A DNA stretch of 64,000 nt from Marivita sp030148515 (lineage in GTDB: Bacteria > Pseudomonadota > Alphaproteobacteria > Rhodobacterales > Rhodobacteraceae). Every line of letters begins with the position of its first letter. The first letter of the stretch is position 1. The notes beneath the pieces are model-generated. The model saw only the letters and a program-made list of their open reading frames with translations. It did not search any database and was not told the origin of the DNA. Shown here in pieces: positions 43,014-51,963 of this stretch. The position numbers and the translations under genes are program-made. The stretch spans positions 1,550,001 through 1,614,000 of the forward strand of contig NZ_CP180351.1 in NCBI RefSeq assembly GCF_048006345.1, in the 5' to 3' direction.

Positions 43014-44210
43014 ATGGCTGATCGCACAGTTTCCCGACATTTTGGTTTTAGAGTTGGCACCAGTCTTTCGCTTCTGGCGCTTCTGGCCGGCTGTTCCGAA
43101 CCGATTGATATAGACATGCGCGGCTTGATGAATGGCGGCTTCAACACCGCGGACGCCGCCCGCGCTGCAACCGCCCCTCGGCCTCAGCCCGATGACCGGG
43201 GCGTGATCTCGTACCCCAATTACCAAGTGGCCGTCGCGCGACGGGGTGACACGCTGGCGCAGCTTGCGTCCCGCGTTGGGCTGCCCGCAGACGAGCTTGC
43301 CCGCTACAATGGCGTTCAGACCGGAGACACGTTGCGCGCGGGTGAAATCATCGCCCTGCCCCGCCGTGTGGCCGAACCGTCGCCCGCCACGGGTGCCGTG
43401 ACCACAGGTCCGATCCGCCCCGCCTCCGAAATCGACATCACCACGCTGGCCAGCGACGCCATCGACCGCTCACCGGCGACACCGGCCGCAGCGCGTCCCG
43501 CCACGCCCCAGACAGGCGCGGAGCCGATCCGTCACCAGGTCAAGCGCGGAGAAACCGCGTTCACGATTGCCCGCCTTTACAACGTGTCGGTGCGGTCCCT
43601 GGCCGACTGGAATGGTCTGGACAGTTCGTTCACCCTGCGGGAAGGCCAATATCTGCTGATCCCTGTCGTCACCGCAGCAGCCCCGCGCGACGAGGTTACG
43701 CCTCCACCGCCTGGCGCAGGATCGCGCACACCGGAACCGCCCTCGGCATCGCTGCCCCTGCCGGACGAGCCTACGCCTCCGGCCGCAGCGCCTGTTGCCA
43801 CGGTTGCGGCTGCGGCGCCTGTCGCCAATGTCGGAAACCAGACGTCTGCCAGTGCATCAAATGCCGCGATGGCCTTCCCGGTGCAGGGCAGCATCATTCG
43901 CGAGTATTCAAAGGGGCGGAACGACGGGATCGATATCGGCGCATCGGTTGGCACCGCCGTCAAAGCGGCTGCCAGCGGTCAGGTGGCCGCGATCACGCGC
44001 AACACCGAAGGCATCAACATTCTGGTCATCCGTCACCCGGACAATCTGCTGACAGTCTATACGCATGTGGACAATATCACGGTCGCCAAAGGTGATGCGG
44101 TAAGCCGGGGGCAATCGATCGCAAAGGTGGCTGATTTTGAACCGTCGCGGGTGCATTTCGAGGTGCGCAAAGGCTTCGACAGCGTTGATCCGATGGACTA
44201 CCTGCGCTGA
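43014..44210 (+). CDS. NlpD-like lipoprotein with two LysM domains and a LytM (M23) domain
   Basis: This 398-residue lipoprotein has a lipobox LLALLAGC with Cys27. LysM domains begin at VAVARRGDTLAQLASRVG and at HQVKRGETAFTIARLYNV, joined by a Pro/Ala-rich linker to a C-terminal M23 domain. The usual HxxxD zinc site reads NDGIDIG, so the first His is missing, although VHFEVR keeps the last. Such degenerate LytM proteins activate cell-wall amidases at division rather than cut peptidoglycan. The surE-pcm-nlpD order supports this. The start with GAGG upstream is at 43014. Confidence 0.9.
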   Translation: MADRTVSRHFGFRVGTSLSLLALLAGCSEPIDIDMRGLMNGGFNTADAARAATAPRPQPDDRGVISYPNYQVAVARRGDTLAQLASRVGLPADELARYNGVQTGDTLRAGEIIALPRRVAEPSPATGAVTTGPIRPASEIDITTLASDAIDRSPATPAAARPATPQTGAEPIRHQVKRGETAFTIARLYNVSVRSLADWNGLDSSFTLREGQYLLIPVVTAAAPRDEVTPPPPGAGSRTPEPPSASLPLPDEPTPPAAAPVATVAAAAPVANVGNQTSASASNAAMAFPVQGSIIREYSKGRNDGIDIGASVGTAVKAAASGQVAAITRNTEGINILVIRHPDNLLTVYTHVDNITVAKGDAVSRGQSIAKVADFEPSRVHFEVRKGFDSVDPMDYLR

Positions 44211-44248
44211 GCAACGCACCCCATTCGACAGTCGAACATAAACGATTT

Positions 44249-44830
44249 TTAAACGGGTGCCCGATTATTCTGCGAATAATCGGCGCCGCGGGACGCGATC
44301 ATTTTGCCCAGACGCGGCAGGCGGGCTTTCTTCAACAGCTTGCGCACGTCCCAGATTTGTCCCGACAGACGGTTCGCTTCGTCATGCACCGCCACCACCG
44401 CACGTTCGACCGCGTCAGAGGCACTAACGTACAGCCCAACCAAAAGGTCGTCCGGATCGGACCGCGACAGCCCCTCTTCTGCAAGGATGTTGCGCGGGAA
44501 ATCCTTGGCATTGACGGTCACGATCACATCGGCATGGCCAGCAATGGCGGCCGCAAGGACATGGACATCATTGGCATCGGGCAGCCACAACCTGGCCCGC
44601 AATCCGTCTGGTACCGACACGGTCGCTTTTGGCCAGCGCGCCGTGACCATGGCGATCTCGGCATCTGCCTGAACCTGTCCTTGGGGCCCCAACTTGGCCG
44701 CAGCACGAGACCATTCCCCCAAAATACGCTCCGACCATAGCGGCTCGAACAGTCCTTCTGCGGCGACCGCCAGCAAGACCTCTCGCATCACCGTCGGATA
44801 AAGGACACAGGCGTCGAGGCAGACTTTCAC
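44249..44830 (-). CDS. PIN domain protein (RSP_2648-like)
   Basis: This 193-residue protein has the PIN nuclease acidic residues: Asp6 in VCLDACVLYP, Glu34/39, Asp85/88 in LPDANDVHVLAAA, and Asp110 in VTVNAKDF. No antitoxin-like ORF is next to it. Instead its start overlaps the stop of the rlmI-like gene by 4 bp, so it is translationally coupled to an rRNA methyltransferase. A role in RNA processing rather than a toxin-antitoxin pair is likely but unproven. A 9-bp inverted repeat (44261-44283) lies in its last codons. Confidence 0.78.
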   Translation of the reverse strand: MKVCLDACVLYPTVMREVLLAVAAEGLFEPLWSERILGEWSRAAAKLGPQGQVQADAEIAMVTARWPKATVSVPDGLRARLWLPDANDVHVLAAAIAGHADVIVTVNAKDFPRNILAEEGLSRSDPDDLLVGLYVSASDAVERAVVAVHDEANRLSGQIWDVRKLLKKARLPRLGKMIASRGADYSQNNRAPV

Positions 44831-46023
44831 AGTCGGAAGAACAGCGCTTTGAGATAACCGGATTCCGCCAGTTGCGGCATCAAAGGATGGTCCGGTCCCG
44901 CTTGCCCCGTATGGATCAGTTGCGCGCGGCGGCCAGCCCGACCGATTCCCCGCAGGCAGGCACCGGTGAAGGCCGAAAGATCAACCGCATGAGAACAGGA
45001 GCAGAGAACGAGATACCCATCTTCTGCCACCAAGGGCGCGGCCAACCGTGCCACGCGCTCATAGGCACGCAGGCCGGCTTCGCGCGCGTTATTGGAGGGC
45101 GCAAAGGCCGGGGGATCGCAGACCACGAGGTCAAATTCTGCCTGCTCTTCCCCCAAAGACGTCAGGACAGCAAAGGCATCGCCCTTTGTGGTTGTCAGAC
45201 GGTCACCCGCACCCATATGCGACGCGCCTTGGATCGCAAGCTCCAGAGCGGGGTCTGACCCATCGACGCAATGTGCCGACACCGCGCCACCTGCCAGACC
45301 AGCAAGGCCGAACCCCCCGACATGGGAAAAGACATCCAGCACCCGAGCCCCTTGGGCAAGACGCGCCGCGAAGGCGTGGTTTGGGCGCTGATCGAAGAAG
45401 AGACCTGTTTTCTGACCACCCATGAGGTCGGCCATGTAAGTCGCGCCATTCATCTCGACAGGAACCGCGGCTGTGGGCGCATCGCCCAAAAGCACGGCAT
45501 CCACATCGTCCAGACCTTCAAGAGACCGTCCCCGCCCCCCTGCGTTCTTGAGGATGGTGGTCACACCGGTGACGTCGGCCAAGGCGGCGGTCAGGTCCGG
45601 TAAGAGCACATCTGCCCATGCGGCGTTGGGTTGCACCACGGCGATGTCGCCAAAACGGTCGATGATCACACCCGGCAAACCATCGGCTTCGGCATGGATG
45701 AGCCGGTAGTAAGGCGTCGGGAAAAGACGTTCGCGCAGCGACAATGCTTTGCGCAGCCGCTTCGCAAACCAATCCTGATCCGGATGCGCCGCCTCTGGGT
45801 TATCCAGAACACGACCGATGATCTTGGAATTCGGGTTCACCGCGACAAGCGCAAGCGGGCTGCGCTCGGCATCCTCCAGCACGGCGATGGTGCCGGGCGC
45901 CATGGCGCGGGTGCGGCGGTCAGTGACAACCTCGTTGGCATAGACCCAAGGATAGCCGCGCCGAATGGCTTGCGGTTTGGTTTTGGGCAGGAGGCGGATT
46001 ACAGGTAAAGGGGACGGTGTCAT
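44827..46023 (-). CDS. RlmI-like class I rRNA cytosine methyltransferase
   Basis: This 398-residue protein has an N-terminal PUA-like domain (RRGYPWVYANEV), a middle domain, and an AdoMet-binding Rossmann domain with LDVFSHVGGFG, VVCDPPAFAPS and LVLCSCSHAV. The E. coli homologue RlmI makes 5-methylcytosine in 23S rRNA; exact target here is not proved. Its 3' end overlaps the PIN gene. The region upstream has a CCCCCTTT/AAAGGGGG inverted repeat near 46026-46055. Confidence 0.88.
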   Translation of the reverse strand: MTPSPLPVIRLLPKTKPQAIRRGYPWVYANEVVTDRRTRAMAPGTIAVLEDAERSPLALVAVNPNSKIIGRVLDNPEAAHPDQDWFAKRLRKALSLRERLFPTPYYRLIHAEADGLPGVIIDRFGDIAVVQPNAAWADVLLPDLTAALADVTGVTTILKNAGGRGRSLEGLDDVDAVLLGDAPTAAVPVEMNGATYMADLMGGQKTGLFFDQRPNHAFAARLAQGARVLDVFSHVGGFGLAGLAGGAVSAHCVDGSDPALELAIQGASHMGAGDRLTTTKGDAFAVLTSLGEEQAEFDLVVCDPPAFAPSNNAREAGLRAYERVARLAAPLVAEDGYLVLCSCSHAVDLSAFTGACLRGIGRAGRRAQLIHTGQAGPDHPLMPQLAESGYLKALFFRL

Positions 46024-46074
46024 ACCGCCCCCTTTACGCCCCTCGCTCCAAAGGGGGAAGCCGTCTTTTTCGGC

Positions 46075-46713
46075 TCAGAGATCGTTGATGGCCTGCAAAA
46101 GACCAAGGTTTGCTGTGACATGCCCACCGGGCACCGTCAGTTCTTCTCGGAACACCTTCGAGAGATGCGCGACGATGCGCACCTTTTGGGTTTCGCCGCG
46201 CCCTTCGGCGGCCATGGCATCTTGCCCCCCAAGCGCGTCGAGATCCGCGCTGACCTCTTTGCTGGGGCCAATGGGCTGACCGGTGGCAACGTCGACGAGG
46301 CGATACCGGAATTCGATGTCATGGACGCCCCCCACCGTGTAGCGCGCCTTTTCAGAAAGCGCGTGGAACCGCATCACCTGCACATCGAGTCGCACCGGGC
46401 GCGCACCATCGATGCGCGTGGCGGCATCCCGAAGACCGGCCTCAAAGATCGCCTTGACCTGCTGATACCGGTCGCCACGCGGTTCACCGCGCCAGACGAT
46501 GTCGCCGATTGGATAATACAGGTTGCGTTCGTTCACCTTGAGCGACCGTGGGACATTCACGGTGAAACTGTCGATCCGCACGTCAGGAGGCAAAGGCGCT
46601 CCAAGCATTGTGTCGTCCGGCATCGCGGACCGGGTCGCCGCAGGGACGCTGCCACAGGCTGTCAGTGTCACCAACAGAATCGCGGTCAACAGGGGTTTGA
46701 TCAAGTTACGCAT
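46075..46713 (-). CDS. Lipoprotein of the DUF6778-like type
   Basis: This 212-residue protein has a lipobox LVTLTAC (MRNLIKPLLTAILLVTLTACG). The body has regular charged strands such as RIDSFTVNVPRSLKVNER and RYTVGGVHDIEFRYRLVD. I associate it with DUF6778, a Rhodobacterales lipoprotein family with no known role. The start at 46713 is set by the lipobox; the ORF opens at 46947. It is divergent from edd, with about 205 bp between. Confidence 0.7.
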   Translation of the reverse strand: MRNLIKPLLTAILLVTLTACGSVPAATRSAMPDDTMLGAPLPPDVRIDSFTVNVPRSLKVNERNLYYPIGDIVWRGEPRGDRYQQVKAIFEAGLRDAATRIDGARPVRLDVQVMRFHALSEKARYTVGGVHDIEFRYRLVDVATGQPIGPSKEVSADLDALGGQDAMAAEGRGETQKVRIVAHLSKVFREELTVPGGHVTANLGLLQAINDL

Positions 46714-46858
46714 TTGGGTGCCTCTTTTTCTGGGCCTTGCTCGAATCCTCATGCAAAGACTGACGCGACAAATGGACCTGATCGGGGCGAAATCGGTACA
46801 ATTTACAGCAAAATGTGACCGGCGTGCAGGCTTGCAGAGCCGGAGATTGACCTTTACT

Positions 46859-46870
46859 GTTAGCGCTAAC
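46859..46870. promoter_or_regulatory. LacI/GntR-type palindromic operator upstream of edd
   Basis: GTTAGCGCTAAC is a perfect 12-bp palindrome with the central GCGC typical of LacI-family operators. It lies 48 bp before edd and 7 bp after TTGACC (46847-46852), a possible -35 element. It would suit carbohydrate-dependent control of edd-eda. Confidence 0.65.
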
Positions 46871-46918
46871 CTCACTACATGAACCACCAACCAAAGGCTG
46901 ATCTTGCGCGGAGGCAAC

Positions 46919-48730
46919 ATGGCACACACTCTGAATGATACGATCAAACGCGTGACCGATCGTGTTCAGGAACGGTCCGAAGCTCTGCGGGGCCGGTACA
47001 TGGAGCGGATGCGTCAGGCCGCCGCCGAAGGCCCGCGCCGGGCCCATCTGAGTTGTGGCAACCAGGCCCACGCTTATGCCGCAATGGGACCGGATCAAAA
47101 CAAGCTCGCGACCGAGCACAGCCCCAACATCGGCATCGTCACCGCTTATAACGACATGCTGTCCGCGCACCAACCCTTTGAAAAATATCCAGATATCATC
47201 CGAAACGCGGCCCGCGCGGCCGGTGGGACCGCACAGGTCGCAGGTGGTGTCCCCGCCATGTGCGACGGTGTTACTCAAGGTCAGGTCGGGATGGAACTGT
47301 CACTGTTCTCGCGCGATGTGATTGCTTTGGCCGCTGGTGTGGCGCTCAGCCACAACACCTTTGATTCAGCGCTTTATCTTGGCGTTTGCGACAAGATCGT
47401 ACCGGGTCTCATCATTGCGGCCGGGACGTTTGGCTACCTGCCGGGCATCTTCATTCCCGCAGGCCCCATGCCCTCTGGCCTGCCGAACGATGAAAAGGCC
47501 AAGGTGCGTCAGAAATTCGCCACCGGTGAAGTTGGTCGTGACGAGTTGATGAGGGCCGAGATGGCCTCTTATCACAGCCCCGGCACCTGTACCTTCTACG
47601 GCACCGCGAATTCCAATCAGATGCTCATGGAATTCATGGGGCTGCATCTGCCGGGCAGCAGCTTTGTCAATCCGGGCACGCCTTTGCGCGAAGCACTCAC
47701 TGTTGCGGCCACCGAACGGGCGCTGGAAATCACGCAGCTGGGCAATGATTATCGACCGGTCTGCGATGTGTTGGACGAAAAGGCCTTTGTGAATGGCATC
47801 GTTGGTCTGATGGCAACCGGCGGATCCACCAACCTCGTGCTGCACCTGCCCGCGATGGCACGTGCTGCCGGAGTGGATCTGCGGCTCGAGGATTTCGAGG
47901 ACATTTCGTCCGTGACACCGCTGATGGCCAAGGTCTATCCGAACGGTCTGGCTGACGTGAACCATTTCCACGCGGCGGGCGGTCTGGGCTTTATGATCGG
48001 CGAACTGCTCAAGCACGGCCTTCTGCACGAAGAGGTCAAGACGGTGGCGGGCGACGGTCTGCATCTTTACACGCAGGAACCCAAGGTCGCGGATGGGCGC
48101 GTGGTCTATGGACCCGGTGCAGGCGAAACACAGAACGACAAGATCCTCCGCCCGGCCAACGATCCGTTCCAGTCCACGGGCGGGCTCAAACAATTGGAAG
48201 GCAATCTGGGCAAAGGCATGATGAAAACATCTGCCGTGGCCCCCGAACGTCATGTGATCGAAGCCAAAGCCCGTGTGTTCCATGATCAGGATGATGTGAA
48301 GGTCGCCTTCAAGAATGGCGAATTCACGGAAGACACGGTGGTGGTTGTCCGCTTCCAGGGCCCAAGCTCAAACGGGATGCCGGAACTCCATAGCCTGACG
48401 CCCACTCTTGCTGTTCTGCAGGATCGCGGTTTGAAGGTGGCGTTGGTCACCGATGGGCGGATGTCGGGTGCATCGGGCAAGGTGCCTTCGGCCATCCATG
48501 TCTCGCCCGAAGCGGCGAAAGGCGGCCCGCTGGCGCGTGTGCGGGATGGAGATCTGGTTAGGGTAGATGCGGTGAGCGGCCGGATCGACTGCCTGGCCGA
48601 AGACTTCGATCAGCGTGAGCCGGTCACGGCCGATCTGAGCGGTAACGGTCACGGGGTTGGACGCGAGCTTTTTGCGGCCTTCCGCGCGAATGTTGGCCTT
48701 GCAGAACATGGGGCTGGCGTCGTTGTTTAA
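46919..48730 (+). CDS. edd: Phosphogluconate dehydratase
   Basis: This 603-residue iron-sulfur enzyme dehydrates 6-phosphogluconate to KDPG, the first committed step of the Entner-Doudoroff pathway. The family stretches TAYNDMLSAHQPFEKYP, GGVPAMCDGVTQGQVGMELS, GTCTFYGTANSNQML and LVTDGRMSGASG include the cluster cysteines. The start ATG at 46919 has GGAGG upstream. eda follows after 41 bp on the same strand. Confidence 0.98.
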   Translation: MAHTLNDTIKRVTDRVQERSEALRGRYMERMRQAAAEGPRRAHLSCGNQAHAYAAMGPDQNKLATEHSPNIGIVTAYNDMLSAHQPFEKYPDIIRNAARAAGGTAQVAGGVPAMCDGVTQGQVGMELSLFSRDVIALAAGVALSHNTFDSALYLGVCDKIVPGLIIAAGTFGYLPGIFIPAGPMPSGLPNDEKAKVRQKFATGEVGRDELMRAEMASYHSPGTCTFYGTANSNQMLMEFMGLHLPGSSFVNPGTPLREALTVAATERALEITQLGNDYRPVCDVLDEKAFVNGIVGLMATGGSTNLVLHLPAMARAAGVDLRLEDFEDISSVTPLMAKVYPNGLADVNHFHAAGGLGFMIGELLKHGLLHEEVKTVAGDGLHLYTQEPKVADGRVVYGPGAGETQNDKILRPANDPFQSTGGLKQLEGNLGKGMMKTSAVAPERHVIEAKARVFHDQDDVKVAFKNGEFTEDTVVVVRFQGPSSNGMPELHSLTPTLAVLQDRGLKVALVTDGRMSGASGKVPSAIHVSPEAAKGGPLARVRDGDLVRVDAVSGRIDCLAEDFDQREPVTADLSGNGHGVGRELFAAFRANVGLAEHGAGVVV

Positions 48731-48771
48731 CGCATCACTTCAAATAGACCTTACAAGTATCAGGATTCGAT

Positions 48772-49416
48772 ATGATGACGCCCCTTCAAGCCAGTGTTGA
48801 AAGTGAAAAACTCTGCCGCCTTGCGCCGATCATCCCGGTGCTCGTGGTGGATGATGCCAGTGTTGCACGGCCCTTGGCCGAAGCCCTCGTGGCTGGCGGA
48901 TTGCCTGTCTTGGAAGTGACGCTGCGCACGGACGCCGCTTTGGACGTGATCCGCGAGATGGCAAAGGTCGAGGGTGGGGTTGTCGGCGCGGGCACCCTGC
49001 TTACTCCACAGGACGTGCAGAACGCCGTGGCTGCGGGCGCACGCTTTGGCGTATCACCAGGTGCAACAGATCGACTGCTCGATGCGTGCGAAGCTGCCGA
49101 TCTTCCACTTTTGCCGGGGGCCGCAACGGCATCCGAGGCGATGGCGCTGCTGGAGCGGGGCTATACCGTTCAAAAATTCTTCCCGGCCGAAGCTAATGGT
49201 GGCGCACCTGCGCTCAAGGCCATTGGCGCGCCGATCCCGCAGGTTCGGTTCTGCCCGACAGGCGGCGTTTCGCTCAAGAACGCGCCGGATTATCTGGGCC
49301 TGTCGAACGTGCTTTGTGCAGGAGGAAGCTGGGTGGCCCCGAAAGACCTTGTGACCAAGGGTGATTGGAAAGCGATCGAAGAGTTGGCCCGCGAGGCGGC
49401 GCAGCTTTCGAGGTAA
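48772..49416 (+). CDS. eda: KDPG aldolase (2-dehydro-3-deoxy-phosphogluconate aldolase)
   Basis: This 214-residue enzyme splits KDPG to pyruvate and glyceraldehyde 3-phosphate. The Schiff-base Lys135 is in YTVQKFFPAE, Glu49 in VLEVTLRT is the general base, and VVGAGTLL and CPTGGV form the phosphate site. It follows edd, so both steps of the pathway are produced together. Eda also recycles oxaloacetate and 2-keto-4-hydroxyglutarate in some bacteria. Confidence 0.97.
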   Translation: MMTPLQASVESEKLCRLAPIIPVLVVDDASVARPLAEALVAGGLPVLEVTLRTDAALDVIREMAKVEGGVVGAGTLLTPQDVQNAVAAGARFGVSPGATDRLLDACEAADLPLLPGAATASEAMALLERGYTVQKFFPAEANGGAPALKAIGAPIPQVRFCPTGGVSLKNAPDYLGLSNVLCAGGSWVAPKDLVTKGDWKAIEELAREAAQLSR

Positions 49417-49463
49417 ACACCGGAAAGCGCGTTCAACGCGTGTCTATCGCACAAACTGGTGCG

Positions 49464-50048
49464 CTACGCCTCCAGCTCGGCGTCCCAGTAAAGGAAATCC
49501 ATCCAGCTGTCATGCAGGTGGTTCGGCGGAAATTTGCGTCCCAAGTTCATCAATTCCTGCGCCCCCGGTTGACGCGGTGGTTTGCGCAGGGACAGGCCCG
49601 CCTGCCGCAGGCTTTTCGACCCCTTACGCAGATTGCACGGCGCACAGGCGGCAACGACGTTTTCCCAGGATGTGATTCCCCCCGAAGCGCGCGGCACGAC
49701 GTGATCGAAGGTCAGTTCGCCCTTGGCACCGCAGTATTGGCAGAGAAATTCGTCCCTCAAGAAAAGATTAAAGCGCGTGAAGGCCACGCGCTTTTGCGGT
49801 TTGACGTAGTCCTTGAGCACCACGACACTCGGTATTCGGAGCGTCATAGACGGGCTTCGGACCACCTCGTCATATTCTGCGACGATATCGACCCTGTCGA
49901 GAAACGCCGCTTTGACCGCGTCCTGCCATGGCCAAAGCGACAGCGGATAATAGGACAATGGCCTGTAATCCGCATTCAGCACCAGCGCCGGGTGGTGCCG
50001 CAACGCACCCGGTTCGCGTACAAAAGCTGTTCTGAAATTGCCATCCAT
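49464..50048 (-). CDS. HNH endonuclease family protein
   Basis: This 194-residue protein has the HNH core between about 100 and 140. FLCQYCG gives Cys103 and 106, LTFDHVVPRASGG holds His116, the Asn in TSWENVV follows, and CAPCN gives Cys135 and 138, forming a zinc finger around the active site. Solitary chromosomal HNH proteins of this sort are common and their targets are unknown. There is no phage context. It converges with eda. Confidence 0.88.
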   Translation of the reverse strand: MDGNFRTAFVREPGALRHHPALVLNADYRPLSYYPLSLWPWQDAVKAAFLDRVDIVAEYDEVVRSPSMTLRIPSVVVLKDYVKPQKRVAFTRFNLFLRDEFLCQYCGAKGELTFDHVVPRASGGITSWENVVAACAPCNLRKGSKSLRQAGLSLRKPPRQPGAQELMNLGRKFPPNHLHDSWMDFLYWDAELEA

Positions 50049-50215
50049 TGGGGGACTCGTCTCCTGCCCTGCCTGCCTGTTTCAGCCTCAGGACGGGCGC
50101 CCCGCCCCAATCTATGATCAACACTATATATCGCGGATGGCTACGGGCAAGCCCCGCAATATGCGGTGTTGTTGCACGGCTAGCCCAATAAAATCACAGC
50201 TGCGTGACAGAAGGG

Positions 50216-51850
50216 TCAATCAGGGATCGAAAACACCTGACCGGGGTAGATCAGATCCGGATCACGGATGCGGTCGCGGTTGGCTTCGAAGACTTTGACA
50301 TAGGCCGGGCCTTCTCCGTAGCGGTCGCGTGCAATGGCCCAAAGCGTGTTACCGGGCTGAACGGTGACCACCTTGATGACAGACGGCCCCCCGATGCGAT
50401 CCGCAGCTTGCGCCAAGACAACCGGATCTTCGCGACGGAACGGGCTTTCCACACGCGATGTCACGTCGCCAGAGGCATCCACCGCATCGACCCGTAATGT
50501 ATAGGTGCCGGTGTCCACATCGGGCAGTTCGGCTCGCCATTGCCCGTCCGTGCCGATCTCGGTTGTGAGGATCGGCTGGTTATTGAGATAGACGCGCACA
50601 AATTCATCTGCCGTCCCGCGACCGGTCAGCGCGACCGCACCGGCATCTTCGTAGGTGATGGCGTCCAGTGCGATCTGGTCCAGCGCTTCGGGAGCGCTTT
50701 CGCCGGTTTGCAGCACGTTCACGCCCGCTTCGTTCGACAGGATCACCACAGGGGCCGCTGGTGCAGCTGTCGTTTCGACAACGGGTGATGCTGCCGCGGG
50801 TTCGGATTGAGGTGCAGGGTCAGCCTGCGCCAATTCGGAAATCGGTTCGGTCGCGTCACCCGTCGCTGGCGCTTCGGCTATTTGTTCGGGTGCCGTAGTC
50901 TCGACGGGTGCAGCCACAACATCTTCAGACGCCACAACTTCAGGCGCCGGTGCCACAGCAGTGGTTTCGGTCTGGTCCGGGGCCACCGTCGCTTCCGATG
51001 CAATGGTTTGTGTGCTCTCAGACGGCGCATCTGTGGTGTCTACTGGCGTATCGAGGGGTTGCCCTGCTGTTTCCGGTGCGGATTTGGTCGTTGCGATTGG
51101 CGCTACCGCCTCCGGCGCGGCCGCAACATCGACGGCTTCAGGCTGCGGGTCTGCCTGTGGTGCGGGTTCCGGTTCGGCGCTGGGTGCTGGCGCTTCGGCG
51201 GCGCGGATGACAGGGGCAAGGATCACCTGATCTGCGCTTTCAACGCTTCCCTGCTCTGTCTCGGACAAGAGGCTGACGACGCGCGGTGCGTCGCCGGGCG
51301 GGAGGTCGAGGAAGGCCACGAATTTCCCGGAACCGTCCACCTCGGCACGACCGGCTTCAACCCCGTCGACCAGAACAACCACGACATTTGCACCCGATGC
51401 GCGTCCTGCCACCAGCGTCTGACCATCCGGAGCGACCCGAACGATATCGAAAGCGGGGGCAACGGCTGCCGGCGCATCCTGCACATCGTCTTGAGTGTCC
51501 GCTACGTCATCGGCCGCTGCTGTGCTTTCATCTGTCGCGGCTTCGGCCTCCGCAACTGGAGTTTCTTGCGCTGGCTCAGGCTCAACGATGGCCGGTGTCG
51601 GTTCGGGATCGATCACCTCAACGACAGGTGCTTCCGCCTCGGGGCTTGGCACATTGACCGTCGAGGACGGCGCTGCGTCTGCATCAGGCTGAGGCTGTGG
51701 TTGCGCGACCAGTTCCGCTGGCGTCGTTTCGGCGCCCTTCTTCGGAAATAGAACGCCACTGGCATAAACTGCCAATGCCACCGCACCTGCGGCGGCCACG
51801 CCGCCCAGAACCAGCCCGGACGTGCCTTTTGCCAAAGCGAATTTACTCAT
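50216..51850 (-). CDS. Membrane-anchored Pro/Ala/Glu-rich protein with Ig-like and LysM domains
   Basis: This 544-residue protein has a membrane anchor at about 10-30 (SGLVLGGVAAAGAVALAVYASGVL). A very long low-complexity region follows, rich in Ala, Pro, Glu, Thr and Val, broken by two beta-rich domains: one around FDIVRVAPDGQTLVAGRASG and one around AVALTGRGTADEFVRVYLNN. The C-terminal LysM begins VQPGNTLWAIARDRYG and would bind peptidoglycan. It may bridge the inner membrane and the wall. The start is at 51850 (MSKFALAKG); the ORF opens at 51889. A short intergenic gap separates it from the divergent LOG gene. Confidence 0.82.
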   Translation of the reverse strand: MSKFALAKGTSGLVLGGVAAAGAVALAVYASGVLFPKKGAETTPAELVAQPQPQPDADAAPSSTVNVPSPEAEAPVVEVIDPEPTPAIVEPEPAQETPVAEAEAATDESTAAADDVADTQDDVQDAPAAVAPAFDIVRVAPDGQTLVAGRASGANVVVVLVDGVEAGRAEVDGSGKFVAFLDLPPGDAPRVVSLLSETEQGSVESADQVILAPVIRAAEAPAPSAEPEPAPQADPQPEAVDVAAAPEAVAPIATTKSAPETAGQPLDTPVDTTDAPSESTQTIASEATVAPDQTETTAVAPAPEVVASEDVVAAPVETTAPEQIAEAPATGDATEPISELAQADPAPQSEPAAASPVVETTAAPAAPVVILSNEAGVNVLQTGESAPEALDQIALDAITYEDAGAVALTGRGTADEFVRVYLNNQPILTTEIGTDGQWRAELPDVDTGTYTLRVDAVDASGDVTSRVESPFRREDPVVLAQAADRIGGPSVIKVVTVQPGNTLWAIARDRYGEGPAYVKVFEANRDRIRDPDLIYPGQVFSIPD

Positions 51851-51963
51851 TTTTCCCCAAGTGTCCGTGACAGAATGGCGATACGCCATTCCCGCAGTTG
51901 AGCGTATCTATCAAGGCAGGTATCACGAGGCAACTTCCCACCTCTCGTCAAGGACATGCGCCC

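Noticed and set aside
44261..44283. Inverted repeat CCGATTATT/AATAATCGG as terminator
   Set aside because: It lies within the last codons of the PIN gene and no T-run follows on either strand.
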